Positions 6,968 to 16,590 of a stretch of 64,000 nt of DNA are shown one piece after another; positions within the stretch are counted from its first letter, which is position 1; each line of letters opens with the position of its first letter. This DNA is from Microbacterium sp. MYb72 (GTDB taxonomy: Bacteria > Actinomycetota > Actinomycetes > Actinomycetales > Microbacteriaceae). The stretch lies in NCBI RefSeq assembly GCF_002979415.1, contig NZ_PCOT01000004.1:62001-126000 (forward strand), read 5' to 3'. The position numbers were made by a program, and so were the translations under genes. The notes under the pieces are model-generated. The model did no database searches. It was not told where the DNA came from and saw nothing but the letters and a program-made list of their open reading frames with translations.

Positions 6968-7822
6968 CTACAGCGCGAGCAGCACGATGCCCGCGACCAC
7001 GACGACCGATGCGCCGAGCCTCCAGCCAGGGCGGTCCTCCTTCAGCACGAGCACCCCGAACAGGCTCACGAGCACCACGCTCACCTCGCGCAGCGGAGCC
7101 ACCAGCGCGACGGGAGCGATCTGGATCGCCGTCAGGACGAGGATGTACGACAGCGGAGACAGGATGCTGAACGCCACGATCCGCCTCCACTGCGTGCGCC
7201 ACAGGGCTGCGACGGCATCCCACCGCCTGCGCACCCCGAGCGTGTAGAACGGGATCTCCAGCACCATCGTGCCGACCATGAACGCGACCGGCGACAGCGA
7301 CCAGGTGCGCACGGCGTTCGCGTCCCAGATCGTGTACGCCGCGATCGCGACGCCGGTGAGCAGCCCGAACACGAGCCCGAGGTCGAAGACCCGATCCCCG
7401 CCACGGTCGACCAGCCCGATCGCGACGACCCCGACGATCACCGCCGCGACGCCGATCAGCGCGACGACAGACGGGCGCTCCCCGAGCAGCAGCACCGCGA
7501 CGATCACCGACAGGAACGGCCCTGTGCCCCTCGCTGTGGCGTAGACGGTCGAGAGGTTGCCCTCCTGGTACCCGCGCTGCAGCACGGCCATGTAGACGAC
7601 GTGCAGGGCCGCGGAGACGCCCACGCCGAGCAGGAACCCGCCGAGGTCGTCGGTGCCGAGCCCGCCCGTGAACGGGATGGCTCCGATCCAGAAGGCTGTT
7701 CCGCCGACGGCTCCCCACCACAGGAACGGCACCCCGGCACGACTCACCCCGTGTGCGATCACGTTCCAGGCGGCATGGGACACGGCCGCGGCGAAGACGA
7801 GGACGAAGGCGAGAGAGGACAT
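6968..7822 (-). CDS. EamA/DMT-superfamily transporter, riboswitch-linked
   Basis: A 284-residue protein with about ten hydrophobic segments in two repeats (residues 5-140 and 150-280), the DMT/EamA layout. Start and end of the first repeat read FAAAVSHAAWNVIAHG and ATARGTGPFLSVIVAVLLLG. ATG 7822 follows GGAAGGG at six bases; an in-frame ATG five codons upstream overlaps that ribosome site and was rejected. Its leader carries a ykkC/guanidine-I-type riboswitch. Guanidine riboswitches usually control small multidrug-resistance (SMR) exporters, which belong to the same DMT superfamily, so export of guanidine or a guanidinylated compound is a reasonable guess. The substrate itself is not shown by the sequence. 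Confidence 0.85.
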   Translation of the reverse strand: MSSLAFVLVFAAAVSHAAWNVIAHGVSRAGVPFLWWGAVGGTAFWIGAIPFTGGLGTDDLGGFLLGVGVSAALHVVYMAVLQRGYQEGNLSTVYATARGTGPFLSVIVAVLLLGERPSVVALIGVAAVIVGVVAIGLVDRGGDRVFDLGLVFGLLTGVAIAAYTIWDANAVRTWSLSPVAFMVGTMVLEIPFYTLGVRRRWDAVAALWRTQWRRIVAFSILSPLSYILVLTAIQIAPVALVAPLREVSVVLVSLFGVLVLKEDRPGWRLGASVVVVAGIVLLAL

Positions 7823-7857
7823 GACAGACCCTTCCATCCGCCGCGGGCGCGACGAAC

Positions 7858-7965
7858 AGGGTCCTCCGGGCTTTTGTCCTGTCAGATGACGGCTCTCCTG
7901 CGGAGAAGAGCCGTGGCGCCGCTCGGACCAGACGGGACGGACCCCGGAACCCTAGGCGCTATCGC
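7858..7965 (-). promoter_or_regulatory. ykkC-family riboswitch, probably guanidine-I
   Basis: On the minus strand the leader of the EamA gene contains, in order, CTAGGGTTCCG, CTGGTCCGAG, a variable hairpin (ACGGCTCTT pairing with GAGAGCCGT) and GGACAAAAGCCCGGAGGA. These are the hallmark blocks of the ykkC-yxkD leader (guanidine-I riboswitch), in the right order and spacing. The last block differs slightly from the commonest form (GGGACAAAAGCCCGGGAGA), so a ykkC subtype-2 variant (ppGpp, PRPP or nucleotide ligands) cannot be excluded. No T-tract terminator follows, so control is probably at translation. Confidence 0.85.
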
Positions 7966-7997
7966 GGTACACCCTAGCCCATCGACGTGAACGCGAA

Positions 7998-8029
7998 GGC
8001 GCCCGGTGCGACCTTCCGCACCGGGCGCC
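7998..8029 (-). terminator. Terminator hairpin of the surface-protein gene
   Basis: Perfect 13-bp stem GGCGCCCGGTGCG with a 6-base loop, 18 bp after the stop of the 8048-13585 gene, followed on the minus strand by a short TTCG stretch. The position and stability fit a terminator for that long transcript. Confidence 0.75.
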
Positions 8030-8047
8030 TCTCATCCGACGCGAGGG

Positions 8048-11000
8048 TCAGACCTCGATCTCGTCGCGACGGAGCCGCGCGATCAGGAGCACGAACGCGC
8101 CGATCGCGAGCAGGGCGAGCGCCCAGCCCACGCCGTTGATGACGCCACCGGTCGTCGCGAGCACGTTCAGGTCGACGGATGCCGTCGCCGCCGCCGTGAC
8201 CGTGACGGCGCCAGCCGTGCCGGTCGCCGTCGCGACGTTGACGACCTTGCCCGCCGCGACGTCGGCCGCCGTGAGGACGTAGACGACCGGACCGCAGTCG
8301 GCCTTCGCCCCGGGCGCGAGGTCGGGGATCTCGCAGGCGATCGTACCGCCCAGCATCGGATCGCTGATCGCCACGGCCGTCAGCGTCCTCGCACCGGTGT
8401 TCGTCACGGTGAAGCGGAACCTCACCGTGTCGCCCGCGCTGATCTTGCCGTTGCCGTCAGCATCCGCGTACTCCCCGCCGGTCTTCGCGAGGGCGATGGC
8501 CGGCTGCGCCTCGATGGGCGTGACCACCGTGTCCTCCGCCGTCGGCGGGATCTCGCTCGTACCTGTGCCGGTGGTGGTGGCGGTGTTCACGATCTGGCCT
8601 GCGTCGACCTCGGCCTGCGTGATCACGGCGGGCTCGCCGTGGCAGAGCGTCGCCTCGCCGGGGGCCAGCTCCGTCGTGTCGCAGACGATGTCGCCGCTCA
8701 GACGCGGGTCGGAGACCGAGATGCCGGTGAGCGTCGTCGTTCCCGTGTTCGTGACGGTGAACGTGTACGCGATGGTGTCGCCGGCATCCGTGCGTCCGTT
8801 GCCGTTCGCGTCGACGATCGCCGCCGCCGACTTGAGCAGCGAGAGGGCGTCGGTCCCTGCCACGCGCACATCGGCCTCGTCCGTGGCGTCGGCCGTGCCG
8901 CTCCAGGACTGCCCCTCGACGGTCGCGGTGTTGTGGACCGTTCCGGCGTCGACGTCGGCTTGAGTCAGCACGTAGTCGACAGGGCCGCAGACGACCTCTT
9001 GTCCCGGCTCCAGCTGAAGGCCGTCGAGTGCCGGGCACTCGATCTCTCCGCCGAGCAGCGGATCATTGAGAACGATCTCGCGGAGCTGCGTCGTTCCGGT
9101 GTTCCTCACCGTGAAGAAGTAGGGCACGGTGTCACCGGCTCCGACCATGCCGTCCGCGCCCGGATCGACGGCACCGGGCGTCTTCGTCAGAGCGATCGCA
9201 GTGGTGCCGGAGAACAGGACCTCGGCGGAGCCGGTGTCGCTGACCTCGCCGATCGGGCTGTCGCCGGTAGCCGTGGCGAAGTTCGGGCGGCGCTCAGCTT
9301 CGATGTCCGTCTGCGTCAGCGCGTAGGTGAACGGTCCGCAGGCTGCGCTGGCCCCTGGCAGGAGATCGCCGACGGTGCACAGCGCTCCCGCGCCGAGAAG
9401 CGGGTCCGACACGGTGACACCCACCAGGGTGGTGTTGCCCGTGTTGCGCACCGTGAAGGAGTAGTCGATCGTGTCGCCGGCGCCGATGAACCCGTCGCCG
9501 TTCGCATCGGTGACCTGACCCGCCGTCTTCGTGAGGTCGATGCCGGCGGTCTGATCGATGTTGGCGGATGCGGACGCCGTGTCCTCGACGAAGGCGTTGT
9601 CGGGCGCCTGGGCGATGGTGGATGCGGTGTTCCTCACCACGCCGTTGTCGATGTCCTCCTGCGTGAGGGTGTAGTCGACAGGAGCGCAGGTGACCGAGTC
9701 GCCCGGTTCCAGGAGCACCCCGTCCAGCGCGACACAGGCGACGGGGCCACCGAGCATCGGGTCGTCGATCTGCCCGTTGTGCAGTGTGGTCGTCCCGGTG
9801 TTCGTGAGCGTGAACGTGTACCGGATCGTGTCCCCGGCATTGACCTGGTTGTCGCTGTTGATGTCGACGACCGTGCTGGGCGTCTTGGTGAGGCTGACGC
9901 TGTTCACGCTCGGGACGATCACGTTCGCCTCGGCGTCGTCGGTCGCGGTTCCCTGTGCGGACTGGCCGGTGACGGTGGCCTCGTTGTGCACGGTGCCGTT
10001 GTCGAGGTCGGCCTGCGTGAGCGTGTAGGTCACCGGCGCGCAGACGGCCTCCGCTCCCGGAGCGAGCGGGGTCGCGAGCGCGGCACAGGTCACGGCCCCA
10101 CCCAGCAGCGGGTCGGTGATCTGCGTGCTCGTGAACGTCACGTTGCCCGTGTTGCGCACCGTGAAGCTGTAGGCCACCGTGTCACCGGCGTCGATCCGGC
10201 CGTTGCCGTTCGCGTCGACGGGGGCGGCCGCCTGCTTCACGAGCTCGATCCGCGGAGTGCCGGCGATCGGCACGATGCTCGTCGAGGTGTTGTCCGACGG
10301 GTCGGGGTCGGGCGTGGTCGAGGTGACGGTGGCCGTGTTCGACAGCTGCGTGTCGGCCGTTGCCGGGTCGACCGTTCCCGTCACGGTGGCCGTGAACGTG
10401 GCGCCGACCGCGAGCGTGCCGACGGCGCAGCTCAGCTGGCCCGCGGTGATCGAGCATCCGGCGGTAGGGGTGGTCGGCGTCAGCAGTGCCGCGGGCAGCG
10501 GGTCGGAGATCGCTACGGCGGATGCCGGGCTCGGACCGTTGTTCGTCACGACGATCGTGTAGGTGATCGGCGCGTTGAGATTCGCGGGGTTGGCGGACGC
10601 CGTCTTCACGACCGAGAGATCGGCGGAAGGCGTGCCGACGACCGTCGCCGTGTCGGTGTTGTTCGACGGGTCGGGGTCGGGCGTCTGCGAGGTGCCGGTG
10701 GCGGTGTTGGTCATCGAGCCGGTCGCGACGACCTGCGCCGTGACGGTGAGGGTCGCCGACTCGCCGGGCAGAAGTGTGCCGACGGTCCAGCGGGAGTCGG
10801 CCGCCGACCAGGTGCCGACCGACGGGGTGGCGCCGGTGGTCGCGAGACCCACCGGAACCGCGTCGTCGACGACGACGCCCGCAGCGGTGGACGGTCCGTC
10901 GTTGCGCACGGTGATGACGAAGCTCGCCTCGCCCTGGAGCGGGACGCTCGGCGTGCTCGTCGTCTTCTCGACGACCACGTCGGCGCTCGGGGTGAGCGGC

Positions 11001-13585
11001 TTGTCGACCGTGGACGTGTTGTCCGACGGATCGGGGTCGGGCGTCGGCGAGGTCACCGTCGCCGTGTTGGTCAGCGTTCCGGTCGCGCTCTCGGCGATCG
11101 TCCCGTCGAGGCGGACGGTCACGATCTGACCGACGGTGAGGTCGCCGAGCGGGCACGTGAGGGTGCTGCCGGTGAGCGTGCACCCGGCAGGGGTCGCTCC
11201 GAGGGTGAAGCCGGCCGGGAGCGTGTCGGTGAGCACCACGCCGCGGGCGACGGACGGACCGCCGTTGGTCACGGTCAGGGTGTAGCCGAAGGCGCCTCCG
11301 GGCACGGCCTGAGCGTCGGCGGTCTTGACGACGCTGATGTCGGCGCTCTGCACGACCTCGACATCGGCCGAGTCGGAGTTGTTCGACGGGTTCGAGTCCT
11401 CGGCGGGCGAGGCCACGGATGCCGTGTTCGTCAGGGTTCCCGTGGGGGCGTCGGCCGCGACGAGCGCCTGCAGGGTGACGGTGCTGGAGGCGCCGTCGGC
11501 GAGCAGCGGCCAGGTGCACTGGATGCGCGACGGCGACGGCGTCGCGCAGCTGCCGGAGGTCGTGGCGACGCTGGAGACGGTGAGACCCGCGGGCAGCGTG
11601 TCGTCGAGCACCGCGTTCACGGCATCCGAGGCGCCGTTGTTCGTGACGACGAGCGTGTACGTGACCGTGCCGCCCGCGGAGACCTGCGCCGCGGATGCCG
11701 TCTTGGTGACGGCGAGATCGGCGATGATCGTCGGGTCGAAGCTCGTCGAGTCGACGTTGTTCGACGGGTCGGGGTCGGGCGTGCTGCTCGTGACGCTCGC
11801 CGAGTTCTGCACGGCGGCGACGGCGTCGGGGTCGAGGTGCGCGACCACGGTCACCGTCACGGTGGCGTTCGGCGCGAGGGTGCCGAGGAGGCACCCGATC
11901 ACGTCGCCGCTCAGCGAGCAGGTGCCCTGCTGCGGAGTCGCGCTGACGAAGGCGGTCGCGGGGTCGAGCGGATCGGTGATCCTGACGTCGCGCGCCTCGG
12001 AGGGGCCGGCGTTGTGGACCGTGAGCGTGTACGAGACGTCGTCGCCGGCGACCGGAGCGGTCGGCAGGAAGGTCTTGACGATCGAGAGGTCGGCCTCGGC
12101 GTTCAGCGTGCCCGACGCGGTGGCGGTGTTGTTCGCCTGGTTCGGATCGAACCGCGAGCCGGCGACGGATGCCGTGTTGGTCAGCGCCGCACCCGGGTTC
12201 AGCGTCGGGGACACGGTTCCGGTCAGCGTGATCGTCGCGCTGGCGCCGACGGCGAGGTCGGGGAGGGAGCAGGTGACCGTTCCGCCGACCGTGCAGGATC
12301 CGCCGCTCGGGGTGGCCTGGACGTTCGTGAGCCCTGCGGGGATCGCGTCCGTGACCGTCACCCCGGTTCCCGTCTGCGGCCCGTTGTTCGTCACGGTGAT
12401 CGTGAAGGTCGCGGGGCGTCCAGCCACCAGCGCGGCCGTGTCGAGGGTCTTCGTGATGGCGAGATCGGCCGCCGGGTTCACCGGGGTCTGGGTCTCGTTG
12501 GTGATCGATGTGCGGTCGATGTTGGTGACCGGCTCGCGGAAGGCGACGCTGGCCTCGTTGACGATGGTGGTGGTCGCGGCATCCGCTCGCACCTTCGCGT
12601 CGAAGGTGTACGAGGTCACGGCGCCGACGCCGATGGAACCGCCGGCCGATGCCGTCCCGTTCTCGCCGAGGCGCACCCTGACGGTGCGCGAACCGGCGAC
12701 GTACTCGCCGCGATCGTCGCCGGTGGCATCGGTCAGCGCCCCGGTTCCTGGCCCGCTCACGAGCTTCAGGGAACCGGGGACGTAGTCCACGCCCGCGGGG
12801 ACGATGTCGGTGGAGACCGACTGGAGCGCCGGGTTGCCGCCGCCGTTGGTGGTGGTCACGGTGTAGCGGAGCGTGTCGCCGATGTTGGCGGTCGTGCCGC
12901 CGCCCGTGAGGTTCTGCACCGACTTGGTGGAGACCAGACAGGGGCCGGTGCCGAAGGAGATGTCGTCGAGGAGGTTGCCGACCGAGTTGTTGCCGGTCGA
13001 CGTGCTGACGGCCTGGAATCCGAAGCGGGTGAGGGTCTGACCCGCGGGCACCGTGTACGAGCCGGTGTGCGTGGCCCACGCCGCGGTGCCATCGGAGAGC
13101 GAGCCGCTGACGTTGGTGAGCGTGCCGCCGGGGACGCCGATCATCACGCGCATGGTGTCGACGCCGACGCGCCCGCGGTGCTTGAGCGACCAGTACAGCG
13201 TCTGCCCGGGGGTGGTCGCGACGTCCTGGTAGAGCATGCTGGTCTGGTTCGCGTTGAGCTCGGCGAACTGCGTGCCCTGCGCGGCCTGCCAGCCGTTCGG
13301 GTTGCCGGGGTAGCGCCAGAGTTCGATCTGGTTGTCCGTGGCGGTCGTCAGCCAGCCGGGCACGTTGGACTCGTTGGTGATGAGCACCCCGCCGCTGAAG
13401 ACCGGCTGCTCGAAGCTGCCGTTGGTGAGCGACAGCGATCCGGCGCACTGCGTCGGATTCTGTGCCGCGGATGCCGTGGTCGGCGCGACCGTCTCGGTGA
13501 CCACCGTGAGTCCGGCTGCCAACAGCAGGGCCGACGTGACGGCGGCGACGGCGCGGCGGACGCGCGAATGAGCGATTGAAGACAC
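8048..13585 (-). CDS. Giant DUF11/DUF7507 repeat surface protein with LATTG sorting signal
   Basis: A 1,845-residue exported protein. A signal peptide (AVAAVTSALLLAAGLTVV, cut after TTASAA) leads to an N-terminal ligand-binding-like domain (NGSFEQPVF..., to about 200). Then follow about six DUF11 repeats of 120-125 residues (SADLSVVKTASAN, TYTIVVTNNGPS type) and six DUF7507 repeats (DANGNGRIDAGDT, AYSFTVRNTGN type), whose Dx[DN]xNG loops could bind calcium. It ends LATTGG, a hydrophobic helix and RLRRDEIEV, a sorting signal of the LAxTG kind used by class E sortases. GTG 13585 follows AGGGGGA. It probably forms a long cell-wall stalk or adhesin. Both other strands stay open over much of it, but codon usage and domains support this frame. 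Confidence 0.93.
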   Translation of the reverse strand: MSSIAHSRVRRAVAAVTSALLLAAGLTVVTETVAPTTASAAQNPTQCAGSLSLTNGSFEQPVFSGGVLITNESNVPGWLTTATDNQIELWRYPGNPNGWQAAQGTQFAELNANQTSMLYQDVATTPGQTLYWSLKHRGRVGVDTMRVMIGVPGGTLTNVSGSLSDGTAAWATHTGSYTVPAGQTLTRFGFQAVSTSTGNNSVGNLLDDISFGTGPCLVSTKSVQNLTGGGTTANIGDTLRYTVTTTNGGGNPALQSVSTDIVPAGVDYVPGSLKLVSGPGTGALTDATGDDRGEYVAGSRTVRVRLGENGTASAGGSIGVGAVTSYTFDAKVRADAATTTIVNEASVAFREPVTNIDRTSITNETQTPVNPAADLAITKTLDTAALVAGRPATFTITVTNNGPQTGTGVTVTDAIPAGLTNVQATPSGGSCTVGGTVTCSLPDLAVGASATITLTGTVSPTLNPGAALTNTASVAGSRFDPNQANNTATASGTLNAEADLSIVKTFLPTAPVAGDDVSYTLTVHNAGPSEARDVRITDPLDPATAFVSATPQQGTCSLSGDVIGCLLGTLAPNATVTVTVVAHLDPDAVAAVQNSASVTSSTPDPDPSNNVDSTSFDPTIIADLAVTKTASAAQVSAGGTVTYTLVVTNNGASDAVNAVLDDTLPAGLTVSSVATTSGSCATPSPSRIQCTWPLLADGASSTVTLQALVAADAPTGTLTNTASVASPAEDSNPSNNSDSADVEVVQSADISVVKTADAQAVPGGAFGYTLTVTNGGPSVARGVVLTDTLPAGFTLGATPAGCTLTGSTLTCPLGDLTVGQIVTVRLDGTIAESATGTLTNTATVTSPTPDPDPSDNTSTVDKPLTPSADVVVEKTTSTPSVPLQGEASFVITVRNDGPSTAAGVVVDDAVPVGLATTGATPSVGTWSAADSRWTVGTLLPGESATLTVTAQVVATGSMTNTATGTSQTPDPDPSNNTDTATVVGTPSADLSVVKTASANPANLNAPITYTIVVTNNGPSPASAVAISDPLPAALLTPTTPTAGCSITAGQLSCAVGTLAVGATFTATVTGTVDPATADTQLSNTATVTSTTPDPDPSDNTSTSIVPIAGTPRIELVKQAAAPVDANGNGRIDAGDTVAYSFTVRNTGNVTFTSTQITDPLLGGAVTCAALATPLAPGAEAVCAPVTYTLTQADLDNGTVHNEATVTGQSAQGTATDDAEANVIVPSVNSVSLTKTPSTVVDINSDNQVNAGDTIRYTFTLTNTGTTTLHNGQIDDPMLGGPVACVALDGVLLEPGDSVTCAPVDYTLTQEDIDNGVVRNTASTIAQAPDNAFVEDTASASANIDQTAGIDLTKTAGQVTDANGDGFIGAGDTIDYSFTVRNTGNTTLVGVTVSDPLLGAGALCTVGDLLPGASAACGPFTYALTQTDIEAERRPNFATATGDSPIGEVSDTGSAEVLFSGTTAIALTKTPGAVDPGADGMVGAGDTVPYFFTVRNTGTTQLREIVLNDPLLGGEIECPALDGLQLEPGQEVVCGPVDYVLTQADVDAGTVHNTATVEGQSWSGTADATDEADVRVAGTDALSLLKSAAAIVDANGNGRTDAGDTIAYTFTVTNTGTTTLTGISVSDPRLSGDIVCDTTELAPGEATLCHGEPAVITQAEVDAGQIVNTATTTGTGTSEIPPTAEDTVVTPIEAQPAIALAKTGGEYADADGNGKISAGDTVRFRFTVTNTGARTLTAVAISDPMLGGTIACEIPDLAPGAKADCGPVVYVLTAADVAAGKVVNVATATGTAGAVTVTAAATASVDLNVLATTGGVINGVGWALALLAIGAFVLLIARLRRDEIEV

Positions 13586-13756
13586 TGAAGTCCCCCTGTT
13601 TCTCCCCGGAGGCTCCCCGCGCATCGCTCGAACGATGCACCTCTCCGGTGTCGAGACTAGCCGAGAGGTCGTCTCGACTTAAGCCCTCCCCCGTGCTCCG
13701 TTGCCTGATCGAGACCCGATTACGATCGGAGGTGCACGCACGCAGGAAGGCCACTC

Positions 13757-15037
13757 ATGCCCGTCGCTTCATCCGCCCTCGCCCACGCCGACGACCTCGC
13801 GGACTTCGTCTCCGCCTCACCGTCGAGCTACCACGCGGCCGAGGAGGTGGCGCGCCGGCTCGAATCGGCCGGGTTCTCCCGGCTGCGCGAGGAGGACCCC
13901 TGGCCCGCTCAGCAGGGCGGCCGGTTCGTCGTGGTCCGCGACGGTGCGGCCATCGCCTGGACCGTCCCGTCGGATGCCGTCGCCACCACGCCCTCGCATG
14001 TCCTCGGCGCCCACACCGACTCTCCCGGCTTCAAGCTCAAGCCGCAGCCCACGACCGGATCCGCGGGGTGGCTGCAGGCCGCCGTCGAGGTGTACGGCGG
14101 CCCGCTGCTGAACTCCTGGCTCGACCGGGAGCTGCGCCTCGCCGGCCGTCTCGCCCTCGCCGACGGCAGCGTCGTGCTCGCCGACACCGGAGCGCTGCTG
14201 CGTCTGCCGCAGCTGGCGGTGCACCTCGACCGTGAGGCCAACAGCGGCCTCGCGCTCGACAAGCAGTTCCAGACCCAGCCCGTGTGGGGCCTCGGCGACC
14301 CGACGCAGGCCGACATCCTCGCCGAGCTCGCGGCGTCCGCCGGTGTCGCGGCATCCGCCATCCGCGGCTACGACGTCGTGATCGCCGACACCGCGCGCGG
14401 CGCCGTGTTCGGCAAGGACAGCGCGTTCTTCGCATCCGGCCGCCTCGACGACCTCGCCTCCGTGCACGCGGGGGTCGTGGCGCTCGCGACGCACGACGCG
14501 GAGTCGGGCCCCATCGCCGTCCTCGCCGCGTTCGACCACGAGGAGCTCGGCTCCGGGTCGCGCTCCGGCGCTGCCGGCCCCTTCCTGGAGGACGTGCTCG
14601 AGCGGGTGTACTCCGGTCTCGGCGCCGACGGGTCCGAACGTCGCCGCGCCTACGCCTCGTCGTGGTGCCTGTCGAGCGACGTGGGGCACTCGGTGCACCC
14701 CAACTACGCCGCCAAGCACGACCCCGTCGTGCACCCGGTGCTGGGGTCCGGCCCCATCCTCAAGCTCAACGCGAACCAGCGCTACGCGACGGATGCCGTG
14801 GGCTCCGCCGCCTGGCGCTCGTGGTGCGAGAGCGCCGGGGTGCGCCCGCAGGAGTTCGTGTCGAACAACAACGTGCCGTGCGGCTCGACGATCGGCCCGA
14901 TCACGGCGACCCGCCTCGGCATCCGCACCGTCGACGTCGGCATCCCGATCCTGTCGATGCACTCGGCCCGCGAACTCGCCGGGGTCTCCGATCTGCACGA
15001 CCTGAGCCTGGTGGCCGGAGCCTTCTTCCGCGGCTGA
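13757..15037 (+). CDS. M18-family aminopeptidase
   Basis: A 426-residue cytosolic zinc aminopeptidase of the M18 (aspartyl aminopeptidase, ApeB) family, which removes acidic or other N-terminal residues from peptides. Metal and catalytic elements are visible: GAHTDSPGFKLKP (first His/Asp), FDHEELGSGSRSGA (Asp-His-Glu-Glu), SSDVGHSVHPNYAAKHDP (Asp-His) and CGSTIGPI near the end. Length matches the family. ATG 13757 follows AGGAAGG at about eight bases. It is divergent from the surface-protein gene and begins a run of same-strand genes. Confidence 0.93.
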   Translation: MPVASSALAHADDLADFVSASPSSYHAAEEVARRLESAGFSRLREEDPWPAQQGGRFVVVRDGAAIAWTVPSDAVATTPSHVLGAHTDSPGFKLKPQPTTGSAGWLQAAVEVYGGPLLNSWLDRELRLAGRLALADGSVVLADTGALLRLPQLAVHLDREANSGLALDKQFQTQPVWGLGDPTQADILAELAASAGVAASAIRGYDVVIADTARGAVFGKDSAFFASGRLDDLASVHAGVVALATHDAESGPIAVLAAFDHEELGSGSRSGAAGPFLEDVLERVYSGLGADGSERRRAYASSWCLSSDVGHSVHPNYAAKHDPVVHPVLGSGPILKLNANQRYATDAVGSAAWRSWCESAGVRPQEFVSNNNVPCGSTIGPITATRLGIRTVDVGIPILSMHSARELAGVSDLHDLSLVAGAFFRG

Positions 15038-15119
15038 CGCTGCGCCGGAGACGGCACGCGGCGGAAGGTCGGCGCGCGCATCCGCCCCACGCGGGGTGCG
15101 ACGGTGCCAGGATGTCGTC

Positions 15120-16568
15120 ATGACGCAGAACACGGGCGCGCTGATCGAGCGTGCGGGCATCGAGATCATCCCGGAGTCGGATCGCACCGCGAAGCCGCGG
15201 GACCTCTTCTGGCCCTGGTTCGCCGCGAACGTGTCGGTGTTCGGGATGTCGTACGGATCCTTCATCCTGGGCTTCGGCGTCTCGCTGTGGCAGGCGACGG
15301 TCGTGTCGATCGTCGGGATCGTGGTGTCGTTCCTGCTGTGCGGGCTCATCGCGATCGCCGGCAAGCGCGGCTCGGCGCCGACCATGGTGCTCTCGCGCGC
15401 CGCCTTCGGTGTGCAGGGGCAGAAGCTCCCCGGCATCGTGTCGTGGCTGACGTCGATCGGCTGGGAGACGTCGCTCGCCATCACCGCAGTGCTCGCGACC
15501 GGAACGATCCTGCGCACGCTCGGCTGGGTGAGCGGCGAGGACGACACCGCGGTGAGCATCATCGCGACGGTCGCCGTGGCCGCCCTGATCGTCGGGGCCT
15601 CCGTGCTCGGCTACCACACCATCATGCGGCTGCAGTCGGTGCTGACCTGGCTGACCGGAGCCATGACGGTGCTGTTCCTGATCTTCACCTTCGGGCACAT
15701 CCAGTGGGATACCGCGTTCTCCCGCCCCGACGGCACGTTCGCACAGACGATCGGCGCGCTCGTGATGGTCATGACCGGGTTCGGACTCGGCTGGATCAAC
15801 ATCGCCGCCGACTGGTCGCGCTACCAGAAGCGCACGGCATCCGACGGGCAGATCGTCGCCTGGAACACGATCGGCGGCTCGGTGGCCCCGATCATCCTGG
15901 TGTTCTTCGGGCTCCTGCTCGCGGGCTCCGACGACGACCTCGCGGCCGCCGTCGGCGGCGACCCGATCGGCGCCCTCGCAGGGCTCCTGCCGACGTGGCT
16001 GCTGTTCCCCTTCCTGATCGTCGCGATCCTCACGCTCGTGTCCGGCGCCGTGCTCGGCATCTACTCGTCCGGCCTGACGCTGCTCAGCCTCGGCATCCGC
16101 ATCCCCCGCCCGGCCGCGGCGGCGGTCGACGGCGTGATCCTCACCGCCGGCACGATCTACGTCGTGTTCTTCGCCAAGAGCTTCATCGGCCCGTTCCAGT
16201 CCTTCCTCATCACTCTCGGCGTGCCGATGGCGTCGTGGGCCGGAATCCTGATCGCCGACATCCTGCGCCGCCGGAAGGACTACGACGACGCTGCGCTCTT
16301 CGACAGCCGCGGACGCTACGGAGCCTTCGACTGGCTCTCCATCGGCACGATGCTCGTCGCGACCGTGATCGGCTGGGGGTTCGTCATGAACCAGATCCCC
16401 GACACCGGATGGAACGACTGGCAGGGCTACTTCCTCGACCTGTTCGGCTGGCGCGATGACTGGGGCTACGCGAACCTCGGCGTGCTGTTCGCGCTGGTGC
16501 TGTCGTTCCTCGTGACCTGGTTCGGGCGGGCCGCGAAGATCCGCCAGCAGGAAGATTCCGGTCGTTGA
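15120..16568 (+). CDS. NCS1-family purine/cytosine-type permease
   Basis: A 482-residue transporter with about twelve hydrophobic segments and the NCS1 pattern: an N-terminal cytosolic IPESDRTAKPRDLFWPWFAAN, then VSVFGMSYGSFILGFG, AFGVQGQKLPGIVSW, and NIAADWSRYQKR. NCS1 proteins import nucleobases, hydantoins or related compounds with a cation. I chose ATG 15120 (weak AGGA upstream) because the segment before it is non-conserved. The stop overlaps the start of the isochorismatase-type hydrolase by four bases, which suggests that the hydrolase acts on an imported amide or N-containing compound. Confidence 0.88.
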   Translation: MTQNTGALIERAGIEIIPESDRTAKPRDLFWPWFAANVSVFGMSYGSFILGFGVSLWQATVVSIVGIVVSFLLCGLIAIAGKRGSAPTMVLSRAAFGVQGQKLPGIVSWLTSIGWETSLAITAVLATGTILRTLGWVSGEDDTAVSIIATVAVAALIVGASVLGYHTIMRLQSVLTWLTGAMTVLFLIFTFGHIQWDTAFSRPDGTFAQTIGALVMVMTGFGLGWINIAADWSRYQKRTASDGQIVAWNTIGGSVAPIILVFFGLLLAGSDDDLAAAVGGDPIGALAGLLPTWLLFPFLIVAILTLVSGAVLGIYSSGLTLLSLGIRIPRPAAAAVDGVILTAGTIYVVFFAKSFIGPFQSFLITLGVPMASWAGILIADILRRRKDYDDAALFDSRGRYGAFDWLSIGTMLVATVIGWGFVMNQIPDTGWNDWQGYFLDLFGWRDDWGYANLGVLFALVLSFLVTWFGRAAKIRQQEDSGR

Positions 16569-16590
16569 GCGAGCGCAGCGAGCCGACACG
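16560..16590 (+). repeat. REP-like element (GTCGTTGAGCGAGCGCAGCGA type) at a gene junction
   Basis: The block GTCGTTGAGCGAGCGCAGCG followed by AGCCGACACG spans the end of the NCS1 permease and the start of the next gene. Closely related blocks occur at 60881-60910 (inverted), 60938-60975 and 61005-61042. Its use as the NTGA overlap and first codons of a gene implies that the element has been taken into coding sequence. Confidence 0.6.

Noticed and set aside
7838..7990. Possible small ORF in the EamA leader
   Set aside because: The stretch is explained by conserved blocks of a ykkC-type riboswitch.
8006..13579. 1,857-codon open frame on the plus strand, antisense to the surface protein
   Set aside because: Arg/Asp/Gly-rich without any domain; it mirrors the repeat codons of the real gene, which has a signal peptide, known repeats and a sorting signal.
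10182..13754. 1,190-codon frame on the minus strand in a second frame of the surface protein
   Set aside because: Arg/His-rich composition artefact of the same repeats; no start site or domain.
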